The notes beneath the pieces were generated by a model. That model was not told where the DNA came from, made no database searches, and worked only from the letters and a program-made list of their open reading frames with translations. DNA of 64,000 nt from Verticillium longisporum (Eukaryota > Ascomycota > Sordariomycetes > Glomerellales > Plectosphaerellaceae), in contig JAETXT010000009.1 in assembly GCA_019188255.1 (NCBI GenBank), positions 682,001 through 746,000 of the forward strand, given 5' to 3'. Each line of letters starts with the position of its first letter. Position 1 is the first letter of the stretch. The position numbers were made by a program, and so were the translations under genes. Positions 1 through 12,314 of this stretch are shown in pieces.

Positions 1-1563
1 GCGAGGGCCTAGAGCTCTGCTGTGGCTGCACCGCCATTGACCGCCAAGCCAGTGCCGTCTCATGGCTTGTCTACCAGCAAGGGCTCTGAGTGGCCCACCA
101 GCGAGGGCTTGAGTGTCTAGCTCGGCCTCTTTGGGGTGTCAGAGGCTCAGCTGGATGGGGCCAGACGGGCTTGCTGTGCTATTGGGCTTGGCAGCCAGAA
201 CGTGCTGGGCTGGGTGTCAAGAGGGTTAGCGCAGATGCAAGCCAGGTTGTCGGGTTGGGGGATTGCCGGTAGGGCTGACCATCTCTGTTGCGGTTTCTCG
301 AGGCGAGGATGCCTGAATGGGCTAGACATGGCGTTATGCTTCTTTACGCGAGAGGGTGTTGGAAGGCAGGGGGAGGGGCTGTGGTTGGGATCTGGCATGC
401 TGGTCGTGGCACCACCGAACGTTATACAACGGGGGAGTCCGTTCCTAGGTATCTGGTGCCATGGCTCGGGCCCTTATTGGATCTGGCTACGACCTTTCTT
501 TAAGCTTGTTTTAGGGCGAGAGTCCCATGCCTTCATCTGAAGGCCTGTAGAAAACCTACGAAGCTCGTTTCCTCGTCAGTTGAGCCCATCACGAGCAGCT
601 AGCTGCTTGCGCCCCAACGATCGTTCTTGAGACAACTTGTCTCACATTGAAAGGCCTTAGTCACGACCCTTGTCTGTTATGCTTTGGCCAGACCATCGTC
701 GGTTGCCGTCGTTAGCACGTTCACAGCCTGTAGTTCTTGAGGAGACCAATGATTGGGACTGCGGCCTGACAGAATCGCGGGGTCGAACATGCAGACTTTT
801 TGAAGATCATGTGCTTGTTTTATCCATCCGATCGCTACCAAGGAGCCGTCGTAGGCAGGGAATGCGCATGGCCGAAGAACCGAATGATGGGTGGACTAGA
901 TTTGCGCGACCTCCCTAGCCTTGGAGGTTGACGACCACATCTTTCCGTGTCCAGCGAACTGACAAACCATTACTGACTTAGCTGCTACGGGCGATACTTG
1001 AAGCAGAAGGCACTTAGATATTTCAAATGCATCCGTCGTGGCTATGCCGTGAGTGGTGTCCAAGTCGGCCTGGCTAGATACCCAGTAGCCTGAATTACAG
1101 TGATCGAGATCTCTCGTTTTGGCCGCAATAGGTCCCTGAAGCAAGATTCTCAGCCACCGGTCTTCACTAATCAGATTTGATCATAGCTTAAGGCCCACAA
1201 AGCTCCTCATCTGGCGGCTGTGCAGATGGTTTGCGGACCTCGGTACTGGCGAGGACGCGAATCGCTCGAGGCAGCTTTTTTATCCTTAGCATGGAGAAGG
1301 TCTGCTTTCTAGGACAACCGTAGATTTGGGATGTTATTCATGGCTGTGCCTATGCCCCAAAAGAAATCTGCTTCCTAGATGAGACCAAGGCCGAAAACAT
1401 CCACTCATATGACCAGAGACCGTGCCTGATCGGTGCGGATCCCGAATCTGGTGATCGACTATGCATGGCTGCTGGTAAGCAAATCATCCCATGTTTCTCT
1501 ACAACAGGTGGCATTGCGAGTTGAGCAAGAAGAGTCCTGTGGTGATTTCCATCAACACGACGT
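1..1563. other. Left-edge region without a recognisable gene
   Basis: Only short open frames occur here on either strand, and none shows a recognisable domain, a plausible intron chain or fungal coding character. It is the downstream flank of the leftward Dabb gene that ends at 1564. I see no transposase, no long terminal repeat and no tandem array. A degenerate gene cannot be excluded. Confidence 0.5.
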
Positions 1564-1955
1564 CTATTTCAGCTCGTCTTGGAAGTAAATCATCATTGCT
1601 CCTTGGTTCACGGACTTGGCAAACGCCTTTAGCTCGGCGTGAGCCGAACATTCGTTGTCATAGTATGCCATATCCTCCACCGATGCAAAGGTTGACTGTA
1701 CGGCAACAGTGTAACCTTGTGCTCTCTGATCTTTGAAGGCAGTGCCCGCCTTCACATCTAGAAGGTAAGGTTGTCCGCCCTGTCGCGACACGTGCTATCA
1801 GCAGGGATTCCCGATGACCATGGCGACATAAGGTCGCCGCTTACCTTGACTGCCTTCTGGGGCATACCCCTGTAGAGCTCTAGCAGCTTCTGCCTGTCTT
1901 CTTCATTGGGGATCTTGAATAGTGTGATGCGGTTGACGTGGTTCGTGTTGGCCAT
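1564..1955 (-). CDS. Dabb (stress-response A/B barrel) domain protein, copy 1
   Basis: Two exons (1955-1845 and 1779-1564) joined by a 65-bp intron with a GTAAGC donor and a CAG acceptor give a 108-residue protein. The start was chosen at MANTNHVNRITLF because it aligns with the start of the paralogue at 14162; an in-frame ATG 13 codons upstream exists. The pattern of an N-terminal NRITLFKI strand, then LLDVKAG, QGYTV, a QSTFAS.EDMAYYDNEC segment and a C-terminal AMMIYF strand fits the Dabb / dimeric alpha-beta barrel fold. Proteins of this fold are small cytosolic dimers, and some act as cyclases or isomerases on polyketide or aromatic substrates. The enzymatic role here is unknown. It marks the left end of the aromatic catabolic cluster. 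Confidence 0.8.
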
Positions 1956-2387
1956 GATGGCTGTTTGATTTGATAGGCTGGCCTGGGAGGACACGGGATG
2001 TACAGGCTGGGGATGTTCGCTGGTGCTGTCGCACGACTAGTTTACAGTGACGTGACAATTGTTATAAGGCTCTGAGCCACAGCTCAAGAGTACCTCGGCC
2101 ATGAAGAACGCCGAGTTCGACCCGACTGATGTCTTTCCGAACCACTATAGATCACCCATCCCAGACAGCCTTGTTGCAAATGCGGGGTGCACGGAATCGT
2201 CGCGGGGTGTCGCTCAGGTGTCCGGAATTATCGGAATCGTTCCCGGAGACACCTTGTACGTCTTTCAAAACAACATAGACAGAAGCATAATCATGGGCAG
2301 CGAACCGATCATTGAATTCGAAAAGTCTCATGACTAGTACAAATTAAATAGGCTATGCACAGACTGGTGATAAAATTGTTTCTGCAT
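1956..2387. promoter_or_regulatory. Intergenic promoter of Dabb copy 1
   Basis: This 432-bp stretch lies between the start of the leftward Dabb gene and the stop of the CYP504 gene. It carries several CGGAAT half-sites (around 2190, 2222 and 2232) and a CCCGG at 2242-2246. The spacing suggests binding by a Zn2Cys6 regulator, but this is inference. An open frame at 2101-2337 shows no recognisable domain. Confidence 0.35.
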
Positions 2388-4109
2388 CTACAGCTTCTCG
2401 CTTTCCACCTGTCTCGTGCTGTCCAGTGCCTTGCGCAGCGCAGTCTCGTTGCGGGGAACAAACTTTGCGCGGTAGCGCTTCGGCAGGGCGACCAGACTCG
2501 TGGGGTCCGCATTGCCCTTGACGGGGTCCGACTCGAAGTCGTCGTACTTGACAATCTTGAAGCTGTTGATCATGCGCATGTAGATCAGGTAAAGCTCGCG
2601 GTTAGCGAGGAGCGACCCCGCGCACATGCGGTAACCCATGCCGTACGTGAAGAGGGGAGCGTCGGGCTGCTCGAGCCATCGCTCGGGGCGGAAGGCTTCT
2701 GGGTCAGACCAGACGTTGCCGTCTACAGATCAAATATTAGCAAACAGGCGATGCGCCATGCCACGGCAGAGGGAAGAGGCTTACCCATGTTGCAGGCCCA
2801 AGCGTTGAGGAACAGCGTGGATCCCTTAGGGATGGTGATGCCGTTGTGGACTACGTCGCGGACAGTGGCCCGCGGCAGAGCAAGGCGGAGGACTGTGAAG
2901 TAACGAAGGGACTCCCGCACAAGAGCGACCATGTATGGGCACTTTTGGTCATCCTCCGAATCACAGAGAGGCTCATTGTCCCCAAAGAAGGCGCGAATCT
3001 CCTGGATGGCCTTCTCTTGAATCTCAGGCTTGTGGACGAGAAGACCGATGAACCACGCGACCAGCGTCGTGAGGGTGTCAAGGCCACCAGACAGCATGGT
3101 CAAGCTGATTGACGTGAGCTCCTCGGCGTTCAGTCTGGCCTCCTCGTCAAGCATGACGTTGGCTTGAATGCAAGGCTTGTAAGTGCCATCCTTCATTCGC
3201 TGCTCGAGACCTTGATTGAGAGCCGTGAGGTACACGTCTCGACGGTGGCGCATCTCGCGGGCCTTGGCCGAGTGGAAGTTGAAAGGATTGAGTCGGAGGA
3301 GAGGAACATAGTCTTGGTAGTTGCCCGTTGTCGACCTGAAGCGGCTGACCTCTTCCTCGACGTGCGTGATCTCCTCGAAAAGCTCGCCTCGATTGCTCAT
3401 GCGCACGCCCCAGTTCAGCGACAGCGCCAGCGATAGAGAAAGACGCTGAATCATGGGCATGGGGTCCACAGCTGCTGTTCCGGCCTTGCCGTCTATATAG
3501 AGTTCCTCGATAAAGTCCCGAGTCTCGACGTCTAGAAGCGGAACGTACGTCTGCACAGAGGGGCGATTGAGGGCAGAGGCAGCACCCTTTCTACGGCGCT
3601 TTAGAGATTCGCTGTAGGGAGATGTGCCGATGGTGGTACCGGCGGTGCTCGAAACAACCTGTAGACCCAATCCAATATTAGGTAAATGGGCAAGTCGTGG
3701 TGGGAATGGGCAGAACTCCATGCTTCTGAATTGTACTGACCTTGTGGAACGTGTAAGTCTCAGGCCGGGAGCTCAGAGCCTGGGAGTGTTGACCGAAAAG
3801 GGATTTGGCTGCCGAAGCTGAGTTGACGATGACCACTGGTACATTTCCAAGTTGCACCTGGTACACGTCGCCGTGCTTTTTCGCCCAGTGGCGATACTGA
3901 TCCGCGGCATTGGTCCGAATGTCCCAAAGGTTACCAACCAGAGGGAGACCGCGAGGTCCCTTCATGCCTTTGATGCGCGCATTGCTACGGATAAACTCGT
4001 TGATTACCACGTAAACGATAGGAACAGCGACGAGAAGAACAACAGAGGCTTCCAATGTGTTCTCGCGTGCCCTCTGAGCAATAAAGGCCACGGTCTCAAA
4101 GACAGCCAT
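2388..4109 (-). CDS. phacA-like: Cytochrome P450, CYP504-type phenylacetate hydroxylase
   Basis: Three exons (4109-3741, 3658-2785, 2722-2388) give 525 residues, the normal length for CYP504. An N-terminal membrane anchor (about residues 22-38, VVLLVAVPIVYVV) precedes a KGPRGLPLVGN hinge. The I-helix reads SGGLDTLTT, the K-helix ExxR is ESLR, and the haem loop is FTYGMGYRMCAG with the ligand Cys near residue 448, followed by the CYP504-like NRELY. CYP504 enzymes hydroxylate phenylacetate (PhacA, 2-position) or 3-/4-hydroxyphenylacetates (PhacB) on the way to homogentisate, at the ER membrane. The neighbouring homogentisate dioxygenase and fumarylacetoacetase supply the downstream steps. The sequence alone does not decide between the PhacA and PhacB activities. 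Confidence 0.85.
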
Positions 4110-5074
4110 GGCGGCGTTTGGCAGTCTGCGTGATGTGAGTAGACGCTTAGACTATCGAGTATCGCTGAGGGGGAGGATGGGATCAAAAAGGTTCCAAGGT
4201 AAAGTGTTAGGTGCTGTGTACGAGCGCTACTGCAAACGGGTTCGAAGCATGATAATGGAGGTAGATGCATCGAGAGGCCATGTTATACGAATGGCAAATT
4301 GGTCCTCAGCCGATCCATGTCTCGCGCCATCCGACCATTCCTCGAACGAAGGAACCCTCTACCCATTCGGCAAACCTTCGCCACCTCGTCAGATCCAATA
4401 CACGGTCACATCTTCGCAATCCCAAACATTATGGTGCACCGGCCGGCTTCCCCCGCACTAGTTGATCCCCGCGATGCGGGGTCTAGAACCCTCGGAAGGG
4501 GCTGATGGTCGGAACAGTCCCGAGCTATATGAGGCAGACGCACTCGGAACCCAGTCGTCTGTCCCTGTGTGAATGTGCGTCCATCCTTTCCACAGCCTTG
4601 TTGTCGATGATCAAGCCGTGTCGTGCCGCAGCCGAGCCAGGGTGTCACTCGGAGTGGCACGAGGATGCGTTGTTCGTGTTCTTCGGAACCGGTGTCGACG
4701 TTACCTTGGCTTCGGGGTGGACACAAGAATGCATTAAGCATACTTTCGGTCTGGACCATCAGTGACACAGTAACACGTGGGATGGACGTGTATAACCCCG
4801 GCTTGAGTCTTATTCCCGTTTCTCCAATCATGGGCGATGAATTGGAATCGGGACGAAGGAGACGCCTCGACCGTGTTTTCGCCATTTCGCAGTCTCAATG
4901 TGACTACACAGTCAAGATTTGTCGTGGTCTTAATTCGTCCTCACAGCCGAAACCGATGCTTTCTCACGTGGTGCGGAGGCAGACATTTGCATATTTTGGT
5001 GCAATTTCCCAGTAGTAGCTTATCTCTATACACCCAACGCGTGAATCATAAAATCATCTAGCATGTGCTCAATC
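4110..5074. promoter_or_regulatory. Promoter region of the CYP504 gene
   Basis: These 965 bp separate the CYP504 start from the stop of the amine oxidase gene; both genes run leftward. Open frames here are short and show no domain. A CGG-N7-CCG arrangement lies at 4510-4522 and a CGGAACCGG at about 4684. No RNA gene was seen. Confidence 0.4.
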
Positions 5075-7314
5075 CTACAGCTTACTGCAGCACCCCTCTG
5101 TTGGCTTCGAGCCGAGATCCTTATCTGAGGGCACATCAATCGCAGGATTTCTGGTGAAGAAATCAGAAGGAGTAATGTGAAGCTGCATGATTTCAACAGG
5201 CCTGTATGATGTTAGCACTTCCGAAGCACCCATGACTGACATGACGAAAACTTACATGACGGGCCAATCTTCGATTCTGGGGTTATGGGTCAGGCCGAAT
5301 ACGCTCCACACGACGACGTCCTCATTGAGAACGTCGTCGTTGCGGTCAGCCGCATCAGACACGCCGTCAACCTCATTCTTGCTCATCAGTGTATAGCGGC
5401 CACCGGCGTACAGTTCGTCATCCCTGAATTTGGTGACCCACAGGTGGTGTTGAGCGAAAAGAGCACGCTTCGCCTGAACGCTATTCGGGTCGGCGAGGAG
5501 CAGCTGAGTGGCAGGCGGCGCAATCTTGTACGCGACGGGCTTGCCGCTGATGGGGTTGAGCTTGTTGGTGTTCTGGACCTTGAACACCCTGTGGTTCTGC
5601 GGCACGGCATCAAGGCCCACCGATGTTGTGATGGGCGTTTGTCGGACCTCATAGTAGTTGCCATTGGGATTCGTTCGCTTGTCCATGCGAACGGGAAGGC
5701 TCTCTTCTTGCACAACGGTGTTCTGCTGGCCATCGATCGCGGGGTCGATGCGCACGCAGAAGATGTGCTGATGATTCTGAGCGAGGGCACCTGGGCTGAC
5801 AATGTTGCCCCATGGGCTCGTCTTGCCGGGGTCAATGTTCACGACCGAGACGATGCCTGTCGCGCGGGCTTCGACGGTGATGCCGGCTGCTTGGTCGAAT
5901 TTGTAGTTGAAGATGTACTCGTAGTTGGCCAGCGTGATGATGAACTGGACCACAAGCTCGCGTCGGCGGGTAACAACGGCGCGGCCGGTCCTCCAGTTTG
6001 TGTGCTTCCAGTTGATACCGGCATCCTGCTCGTGGAGGCAGATGACGTTCTTCGTTTCGTTGGCGGAGCCGTCAGCCCCAGTGAGGACACCGTCGAAGTA
6101 CTAATGGCATGTAAGTGAACCTGCAAGCGACCTGTACTGGGACTTGCGACGTACCTTGATGACACCGAGACAATCGCATCCCAACGTCAGATTATTAACA
6201 GCATTTCCAAGGCCTCCGTCTCCAAAGTCAAAGGCCTGCTTTCGGTGGAAGGGAGGTCGCGGATCAGCATATGGAACAGTCTGGTAGTTCACACTGTGTC
6301 AGCCATGTTAAGTGTGTCACATGCAGCTTGGGGGTGTACTAACCATGTCGCTCATGCTGAGCCTATAGAGCACGCTGCGCCCGTCAAACCTGATGTCGTG
6401 GACAACGGCTCCCTCTCGCGGGTTGAATGTGACTCTCATGCTCCACTTCTGCCACTTGATCAGGTTGCCGTCCGTGACGGCGAAGCTGGGGCCTTCGGGC
6501 TGGACAACAGTCAAGGGCTTCAGGTCCTTTCTCACGCCACCAGCCAGGAGCTCTGGAACATATTCTGCCGCTTCGCAGTGCTCAAGCACAGCGGGCTTGT
6601 GTGTTTGTCCCTTCAACGGGTCCCCTTTGCCGCCGGTGGCGAGATCATCAATGCGGATAATCTTCTTCGTCGCTGCGTCCATCACAGGAATGAGGGGTAA
6701 CGGGAAGGCGTAGAAGTTGGTGTCCGGGTTCCCGCTGCTCGTGTCACGCGCGAAGATCAGGGCTTGGAACAGACGGGTATCGCCATCGGCCACTTCGGGA
6801 GCACCATATGGCCAGGGCTCGACGACGACTTCGAAATCTTTCGGGAGCTCGAGGGCGGCAATCTTTTCCTGGAAAAGCGGCGACTCCTTGCATGCATTGA
6901 CAAGGTCGTCAAACTCAGAGCTAGGCACGTGAAATGAGCTTATGACCTAGCGAACGGACTTCAAGACGGAACTCACAGGACCAAACTCGCTTGGTGTACT
7001 TTGGCAACAATCTTGGTGTCGACGACCTTCTTGGAGCTCAGGTCGACCACGGATTCTTGGTATACAGCAGCATTGTCGCCGCCGATGACATCGTAGTGAA
7101 CCTGTGCTGTGCGGACAGGGCGAGGAGTCTCTGCGGTGACCTTTCCGGCGTGCTCAAGGTCAAGGAATGTAATCACCTCGGCCTTTGGGGGCTCGAGAAG
7201 GAAGATGAGGCGGAACTTCAGCACAGCGCCCTCGTGAGCTGCCAAGACAGCATCACGGGCCACATCACTCTCCGTAACGGTGAGAGCTGAAAGGGGGTGT
7301 GGGATCTGCGTCAT
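5075..7314 (-). CDS. Peroxisomal copper amine oxidase (primary-amine oxidase)
   Basis: Five exons (7314-6977, 6920-6344, 6280-6155, 6100-5256, 5201-5075) splice in phase to 670 residues, normal for the family. The cofactor motif NYEY contains the tyrosine (near residue 407) that becomes topaquinone. The copper ligands are the HQH pair at about 457/459 and the His in GLTHNPR at about 619. The AFDFGDGGLG segment holds the catalytic Asp region and CDCLG follows. The protein ends in CCSKL, a canonical PTS1, so it should act in peroxisomes. These enzymes convert primary amines to aldehydes with release of ammonia and hydrogen peroxide. With CYP504 and homogentisate genes adjacent, tyramine or phenylethylamine is the likely substrate (inference). 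It is divergent from a permease across a 592-bp promoter. Confidence 0.92.
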
Positions 7315-7906
7315 TGTGAAGAAGGGAATCAGGATGGTCGAGAGGACGCCGCTGAGAAAGAGAGAAGACGCGTGCAGTGAATCTATTATGCGAAAATGCG
7401 ACGTGGTTTTGAGGGTGACAGCTCATTCTTGGGGTAGCACATGCCCCAATACCGCTTCGAGCATAGATCAGCTTCTCCAGGCAGGGTTCATGGTTCTCGG
7501 AATCCCCGCTATCAGGTTCCGAACACGCTCGGTATGCGACGCTTCCCTGAGCGCCTGATTGAGGTCCCATGATCCCTGCTTTACCCCATGTTTTCCTATC
7601 GCTTGTGGTCTTCCCTCCACTGGTCGGCCAATCAGTCCGAGGACGATATGGCTGCAGTATCAGTTCCCCTGTCTCGTCGTAGTCTCCTGTACGATATGTC
7701 CTCGGATTGCCTTGTCGGGATGCTGGACATCTCCCGACTACATCTACCGCTATCATCCGGGGCCCATGAGCATCAAGGGTCATCGTCGCAGTATCACGGC
7801 TGCAATCGTGAATTACATTCTTTGTGTACCATCCCATCGCGTCATCCTAGTGGCAACACCAAGCGAACCTCAAGGGAGCACCAAACGACCATTAGCCCGT
7901 ACCACC
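7315..7906. promoter_or_regulatory. Divergent promoter, amine oxidase / APC permease
   Basis: A 592-bp region lies between the two start codons. It contains a CGG-N5-CCG site (CGGAATCCCCG, 7498-7508) followed closely by a GTTCCGAAC at about 7520. The divergent layout suggests co-regulation of uptake and first oxidation. Several open frames across this region look like chance. Confidence 0.45.
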
Positions 7907-9721
7907 ATGTCAGACTCCTCGGCTGCCCCACCGGCTCCGGAGAAGGTAATGGACGATGTAGAACTGAAGAAGATGCGATCGACGGTCTTTGCGGAAGGCG
8001 ATGAGGCTCGTCTGGCGCAACTGGGTCATGCCCAGGAGCTGGAGCGTCGTTTCTCTCTTGTACCCCTGATTGCTCTCTGTGTCTGCTTGATGGCAACGTG
8101 GGAGGCTCTGTCAACAGTCATCGCTGCTGGCCTCATTGGCGGAGGAGCCCCCTGTCTCTTTTACAACTAGTAAGTTACGAGATCACCATGACAGCAACTC
8201 TAAGCAGTGTTACTGACTTGACATTCAGTGTCATCTCGTTTCTTTGCACCATCTGCGTAGCATCCTCTCTGGCCGAAATTGCGTCGATCTTTCCAACAGC
8301 TGGAGGTGAGAAACTTTGAGAGTTCCTGCAACATAATTGGACCGCTATCTTGTTCCAAGTCAAGTTTCCAGACACAAGCTGATCAGTATCTCCCTAGGCC
8401 AATACCACTGGGTTGCAGCCCTGTCGTCAGAATCCACCCGATCCAGCGTCTCCTTCCTAACAGGTTGGATCTCGGTCGGCGGACAAACCATCTTGACTGC
8501 TTCGGCCGCCTTTGCAGCTGGTCTGCAGCTGCAAGCCCTCATCGCGATCAACAACGATGACTATGTGCCGGAGAGATGGCAGGGCATGCTGTTCTACTGG
8601 GCAGTACTCGTTTACGCCATGGTTATGAACATTTGGGGATCCAAGGCGCTGCCACACGCCAATCTCATCGCGGGTGTCATTCATGTAACAGCCTTTGTCG
8701 GGATTGTCATCGTCCTTGGCGTCATGTCGAAGAAGAACACGGCCTCTTTTGTCTTTACCGAGTTTTCAAACATCAGCGGTTGGTCGAGCGATGGAATTTC
8801 TTGGCTCGTTGGTTTGCTGAGCGCCGTCTATCCCTTCCTCGGGTAAGTCAATCTTCGATGTCAGTTCCCCTTGCATGAGAGATACTGATCACGCGCAGTT
8901 ACGATGCTGCTTGCCATTTGGCTGAAGAGCTGCCAGACGCCAGCCGCAACGTCCCGCTCGCCATGGTCGGCAGCGTGGTTGTCAACGGACTGATGGGCCT
9001 CGTCTACGTCATCGTCCTACTCTTCTCTACTGGGCCCCTAGAATCGCTCATCACTTCCCGCACCGGCTTTCCCTTTATGCAGATCTATATGGATGTCACA
9101 GAATCCCGTGCCGGCGCCACGATCATGTCTCTGATGCTTATACTGATCGCCATTGCTGCCACCGTTGCGGGCGTGACCTCCACTTCTCGAACCCTGTGGG
9201 CTTTCGCTCGCGACAAGGCCACCCCCTTCGACCACTATCTCAGCTTCGTCAACAAGACGCAACATGTCCCCGCTCGCGCCGTGGTAGTCGTCACCATCCT
9301 TCAGATGCTCATGGGCCTCATCTACATCGGAAACACGACAGCCTTCAATGCTGTGCTGTCAATGGCCACCATTGGCATGTACCTTTCGTACGCGCTTCCG
9401 ATCGGCTACATGCTCTTCCGCGGCAGGAAGGTACTTTATGCAAACGACTACGGCAAGTTCAAGCTCGGGAAGACTCTGGGGCCGGCCATGAACGTCGTCA
9501 GCCTCATTTGGATGGCTGTCGTTGTTGTCTTCAGCACGTTCCCGACCATGATGCCCGTCACGGCGCAGACGATGAATTATTCCACGGTCGTGTTGGCCGG
9601 TTGGGTGTTGTTTGGCGTGGTGTATTACTTCGCGTACGGACGGGACAAGTATTTGGTGCCTGTCATTAACGTTTCTGTCATTACGGGCATGTCCACTGTT
9701 GCGGAGGACGTTGAGAAGTAA
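7907..9721 (+). CDS. APC-superfamily amino acid / amine permease
   Basis: Four exons (7907-8169, 8229-8305, 8398-8842, 8899-9721) give 535 residues. Hydrophobic helices run throughout, starting with SLVPLIALCVCLMATWEAL, as expected for a 12-helix carrier. The segment YDAACHLAEELPDASRNVP is the hallmark of fungal APC carriers of the choline / GABA / amino-acid permease group. The carrier sits in the plasma membrane and imports amino acids, choline or amines. Its position divergent from a copper amine oxidase suggests that it brings in the amine substrate of that enzyme. The start has good context (CCACCATGTC) and sits just before a hydrophilic cytosolic tail of about 45 residues. Confidence 0.88.
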
Positions 9722-10156
9722 CTGTGGGTAGATTGACCGGCAGATCTAGCAACCCTATCGTCTGTGGCATTTCTTCTAGCTTTTTCACAGTTGTAATACG
9801 TCAGATTGATATGTCGTAAGGTTCGATTCGGATTGATGAACACCTTGGACTTTGCTGCATCGTGATCGCAGGTAAAAAGAGCGACATTGTCTCCCTGGGA
9901 TGTCGTGTGGAAACCTTGCAACCAGCTCACTGCTCACATGTCAATCTCCGTACCCCAAACCAAATCTCGCCAGCGCAGCTGTTGGGTTTTAATAATTTAT
10001 CAGCTAGGCAGCCAGCAACCATAATCACCCGATTACTGCAGTATCACTTTAAGTATATTCTGTCCGCTCATATTTGCAACCTGGGTCAATTTTTACCCTC
10101 TGGATAGAACACAAGTTTCTCCCCTCATTACGTGACATATCATCCATCTCATGGTC
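9722..10156. other. Convergent intergenic region, permease / hmgA
   Basis: These 435 bp separate the 3' ends of two convergent genes and are AT-richer than their neighbours. The stretch should hold both polyadenylation regions. I see no further gene or repeat. Confidence 0.5.
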
Positions 10157-11572
10157 CTACTTCGCCTCGGGCGCTTTGCCCGTAAAGTGCGGCACCAACC
10201 CAGACCAGCTCTCCTTGCTGTACTCCTCCTGCACCTTCTGACAGTGCTTCAGCCCCCAGTCCGTGACGCCAATCATGAGGCAGCTCTCAAACATGAAGGC
10301 CAGACTGCCCTCGCCAACCTTGTGCGGCTTGAGGTCGGCATTGCTCGCCTTTTCAAACGTCTCGGCATCCGGGCCATGCGCCGCCATGACGTTGTGCAGA
10401 CTCGCGCCGGCGGGCTGGAACCCGCTGCCGGACTTGGCGTCGTACTCGCCGCACACGAGGCCCATGAACTCGGACATGGTGTTGCGGTGGTACCAGGGCG
10501 GGCGGAACGTGTCCTCCTGCACGAGCCAGCGCGGCGGGAAGATGACAAAGTCGGCGACGGCGATGCCGGGGCGCTCCGAGGGCGCCGTGAGGACCGTGTA
10601 GATGGACGGGTCGGGGTGGTCGAAGGAGGTGCTGCCGATGACGTTGAAGCGGCCGAGGTCGTACTTATAGGGGTAGTAGCGGCCGTGCCAGGCGACGACG
10701 TCAAAGGGCGTGTGGCCCTGCTTGGCGGCGAAGAGGCTGCCGTTGAACTTTGTGACGATGGTCCAGTCGGCCTTTTCGGTGCTGAAGGCGGCGCGGGGCG
10801 CCTGGAAGTCGCGCGCGTTGGCGAGGCCGTTGGAGCCGATGGGGCCGAGCTCCGGGAGCGTGAAGTGGCCCTGCATCAGTTCGAGGATGTACCCCCGGGT
10901 AGGGCCCTCGGGAAGCGTGACACGGTAGCGGATACCGCGCGGGATAACGAGGATTTCCATCGGTCTAACGAGGAGGTTGCCTAGCTCCGTCTGCACGTCG
11001 AGGACGCCGTGCTGGAGAACGATAAGAATGTCGCTGTCGGACGAGTAAAAGGCTGTGTGGGCGTCCATGTCGCAGCCGGCTGCAAAGATGGAGATGGAGA
11101 TTCCTTGCTTCATGACGGGATCGCCAGCGCCGCCAACGAGCTGCATGCCGGTGATCCAGTCGGCCTTTTCGTCAATGTCGAATGGGTTCCACCGCAGCTG
11201 GTTGGGGATCTGGTGGACTTTAGTGTCAGCGGCGAGGCCCGAGCCGGTCTGGTTTTCCAGCGGTTGAAATCTCGAGTGTGAAGCCGCTGGCAGGATGCGG
11301 TACAGCCATGACTGCAGGTTTTCGTGCCTTGGAGCGGTAAAGGCAGTGCCAGAGAGCTTTTCGGCATAGAGTCCCAGAGGTGCCTTCTGGGGCGAGTTGG
11401 CACCAATTGGCAGGGCACCCTCTACAGCTTCGGTCCTGTGGTGCGGAGGAGTTAATTAGGATATGATTCATTTGATTCACGATAGGTAAGATGTAATGGC
11501 TCACTCGTGGCCTGAGCCGAAGCCATTGAGGTATTGGTATTTCTCCGGAGTGCTAAACTTAGTGACGGGCAT
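10157..11572 (-). CDS. hmgA: Homogentisate 1,2-dioxygenase
   Basis: Two exons (11572-11505 and 11435-10157) give 448 residues, matching the family length. The N-terminus reads [16 protein letters not shown], as expected. Iron-site motifs are present: [12 protein letters not shown] (His and Glu ligands) and [11 protein letters not shown] (second His). The [12 protein letters not shown] segment is also diagnostic. The enzyme opens homogentisate to maleylacetoacetate in the cytosol, the central step of phenylalanine, tyrosine and phenylacetate breakdown. It is divergent from fumarylacetoacetase over 742 bp. In Aspergillus the hmgA-fahA-maiA genes cluster; here the isomerase was not found nearby. 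Confidence 0.96.
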
Positions 11573-12314
11573 CTTGACTCTGCCTCACTTTGGTATCAAG
11601 ACTTGGTATCGTTGTCTGCAAAGGTACAGTGTCAAGCAAGAAGATGGTATCAGATATTGGTGCCAGTCAAGGTCTGGATCTCAGGGTCTTATCTAGGTGC
11701 TTCCGGGGGGCTTCCGACATTGACTGCCGTTCCCGAGCTGCCGTGACTTCGGCGATCATCACAGTGAAGAAAGTCCATCATACGACGTCCGTCACATTGT
11801 ACCGGGCTATTACTGATGCGGCCCGCTACTCGGTATTAGGAACGGCATATCGGCGATCGATACAACCAGAGAAACCCCAGAACCACATGCCAGCATCGCA
11901 CAACATGAACATTGCCACTTTGGGATGCAACATGGCATGCCCCTGAAGGCGCCAGAGTTCACCGCGGGGCAGCTCCGAGACTCAGCCCCTCACGCCGCCT
12001 CAGGCCTCGGGCATCTCCACTGTGATGCGACCCCGCGCCAGGTCCGAAATTCCGTGAACTGCACTGAGGCTCCAGCGTGCTTCCAGCATGATTCCGAAGG
12101 GACAATGCGACGGGTGATGGACTAGCTGCTGGGCACATTGCATCATCCCGCCGGTCTGATACTTATCAGTTCCTTGACGTGTGAAATTTGGTCTGTTCGA
12201 TGTATGTCAAGCTGTGGACTGTGAACCATAAGGAGATATTCTCATTGGATGCTATCACGAAGTCTCGTTCGCCAACATCTCATCTTCCATACCACAACAC
12301 CCCTACAGCTCATC
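11573..12314. promoter_or_regulatory. Bidirectional promoter hmgA / fahA
   Basis: This 742-bp region separates two divergent start codons. It contains scattered CCG/CGG half-sites, including a CCGAAATTCCG at about 12044. Open frames inside it have no recognisable domain. Shared control of the two ring-cleavage genes is likely from the layout. Confidence 0.45.

Noticed and set aside
5285..6118. 277-codon frame on the + strand
   Set aside because: Antisense to the amine oxidase exon 4, which carries the topaquinone and copper motifs.
10151..10984. 277-codon frame on the + strand
   Set aside because: Antisense to homogentisate dioxygenase; caused by GC-rich third positions.
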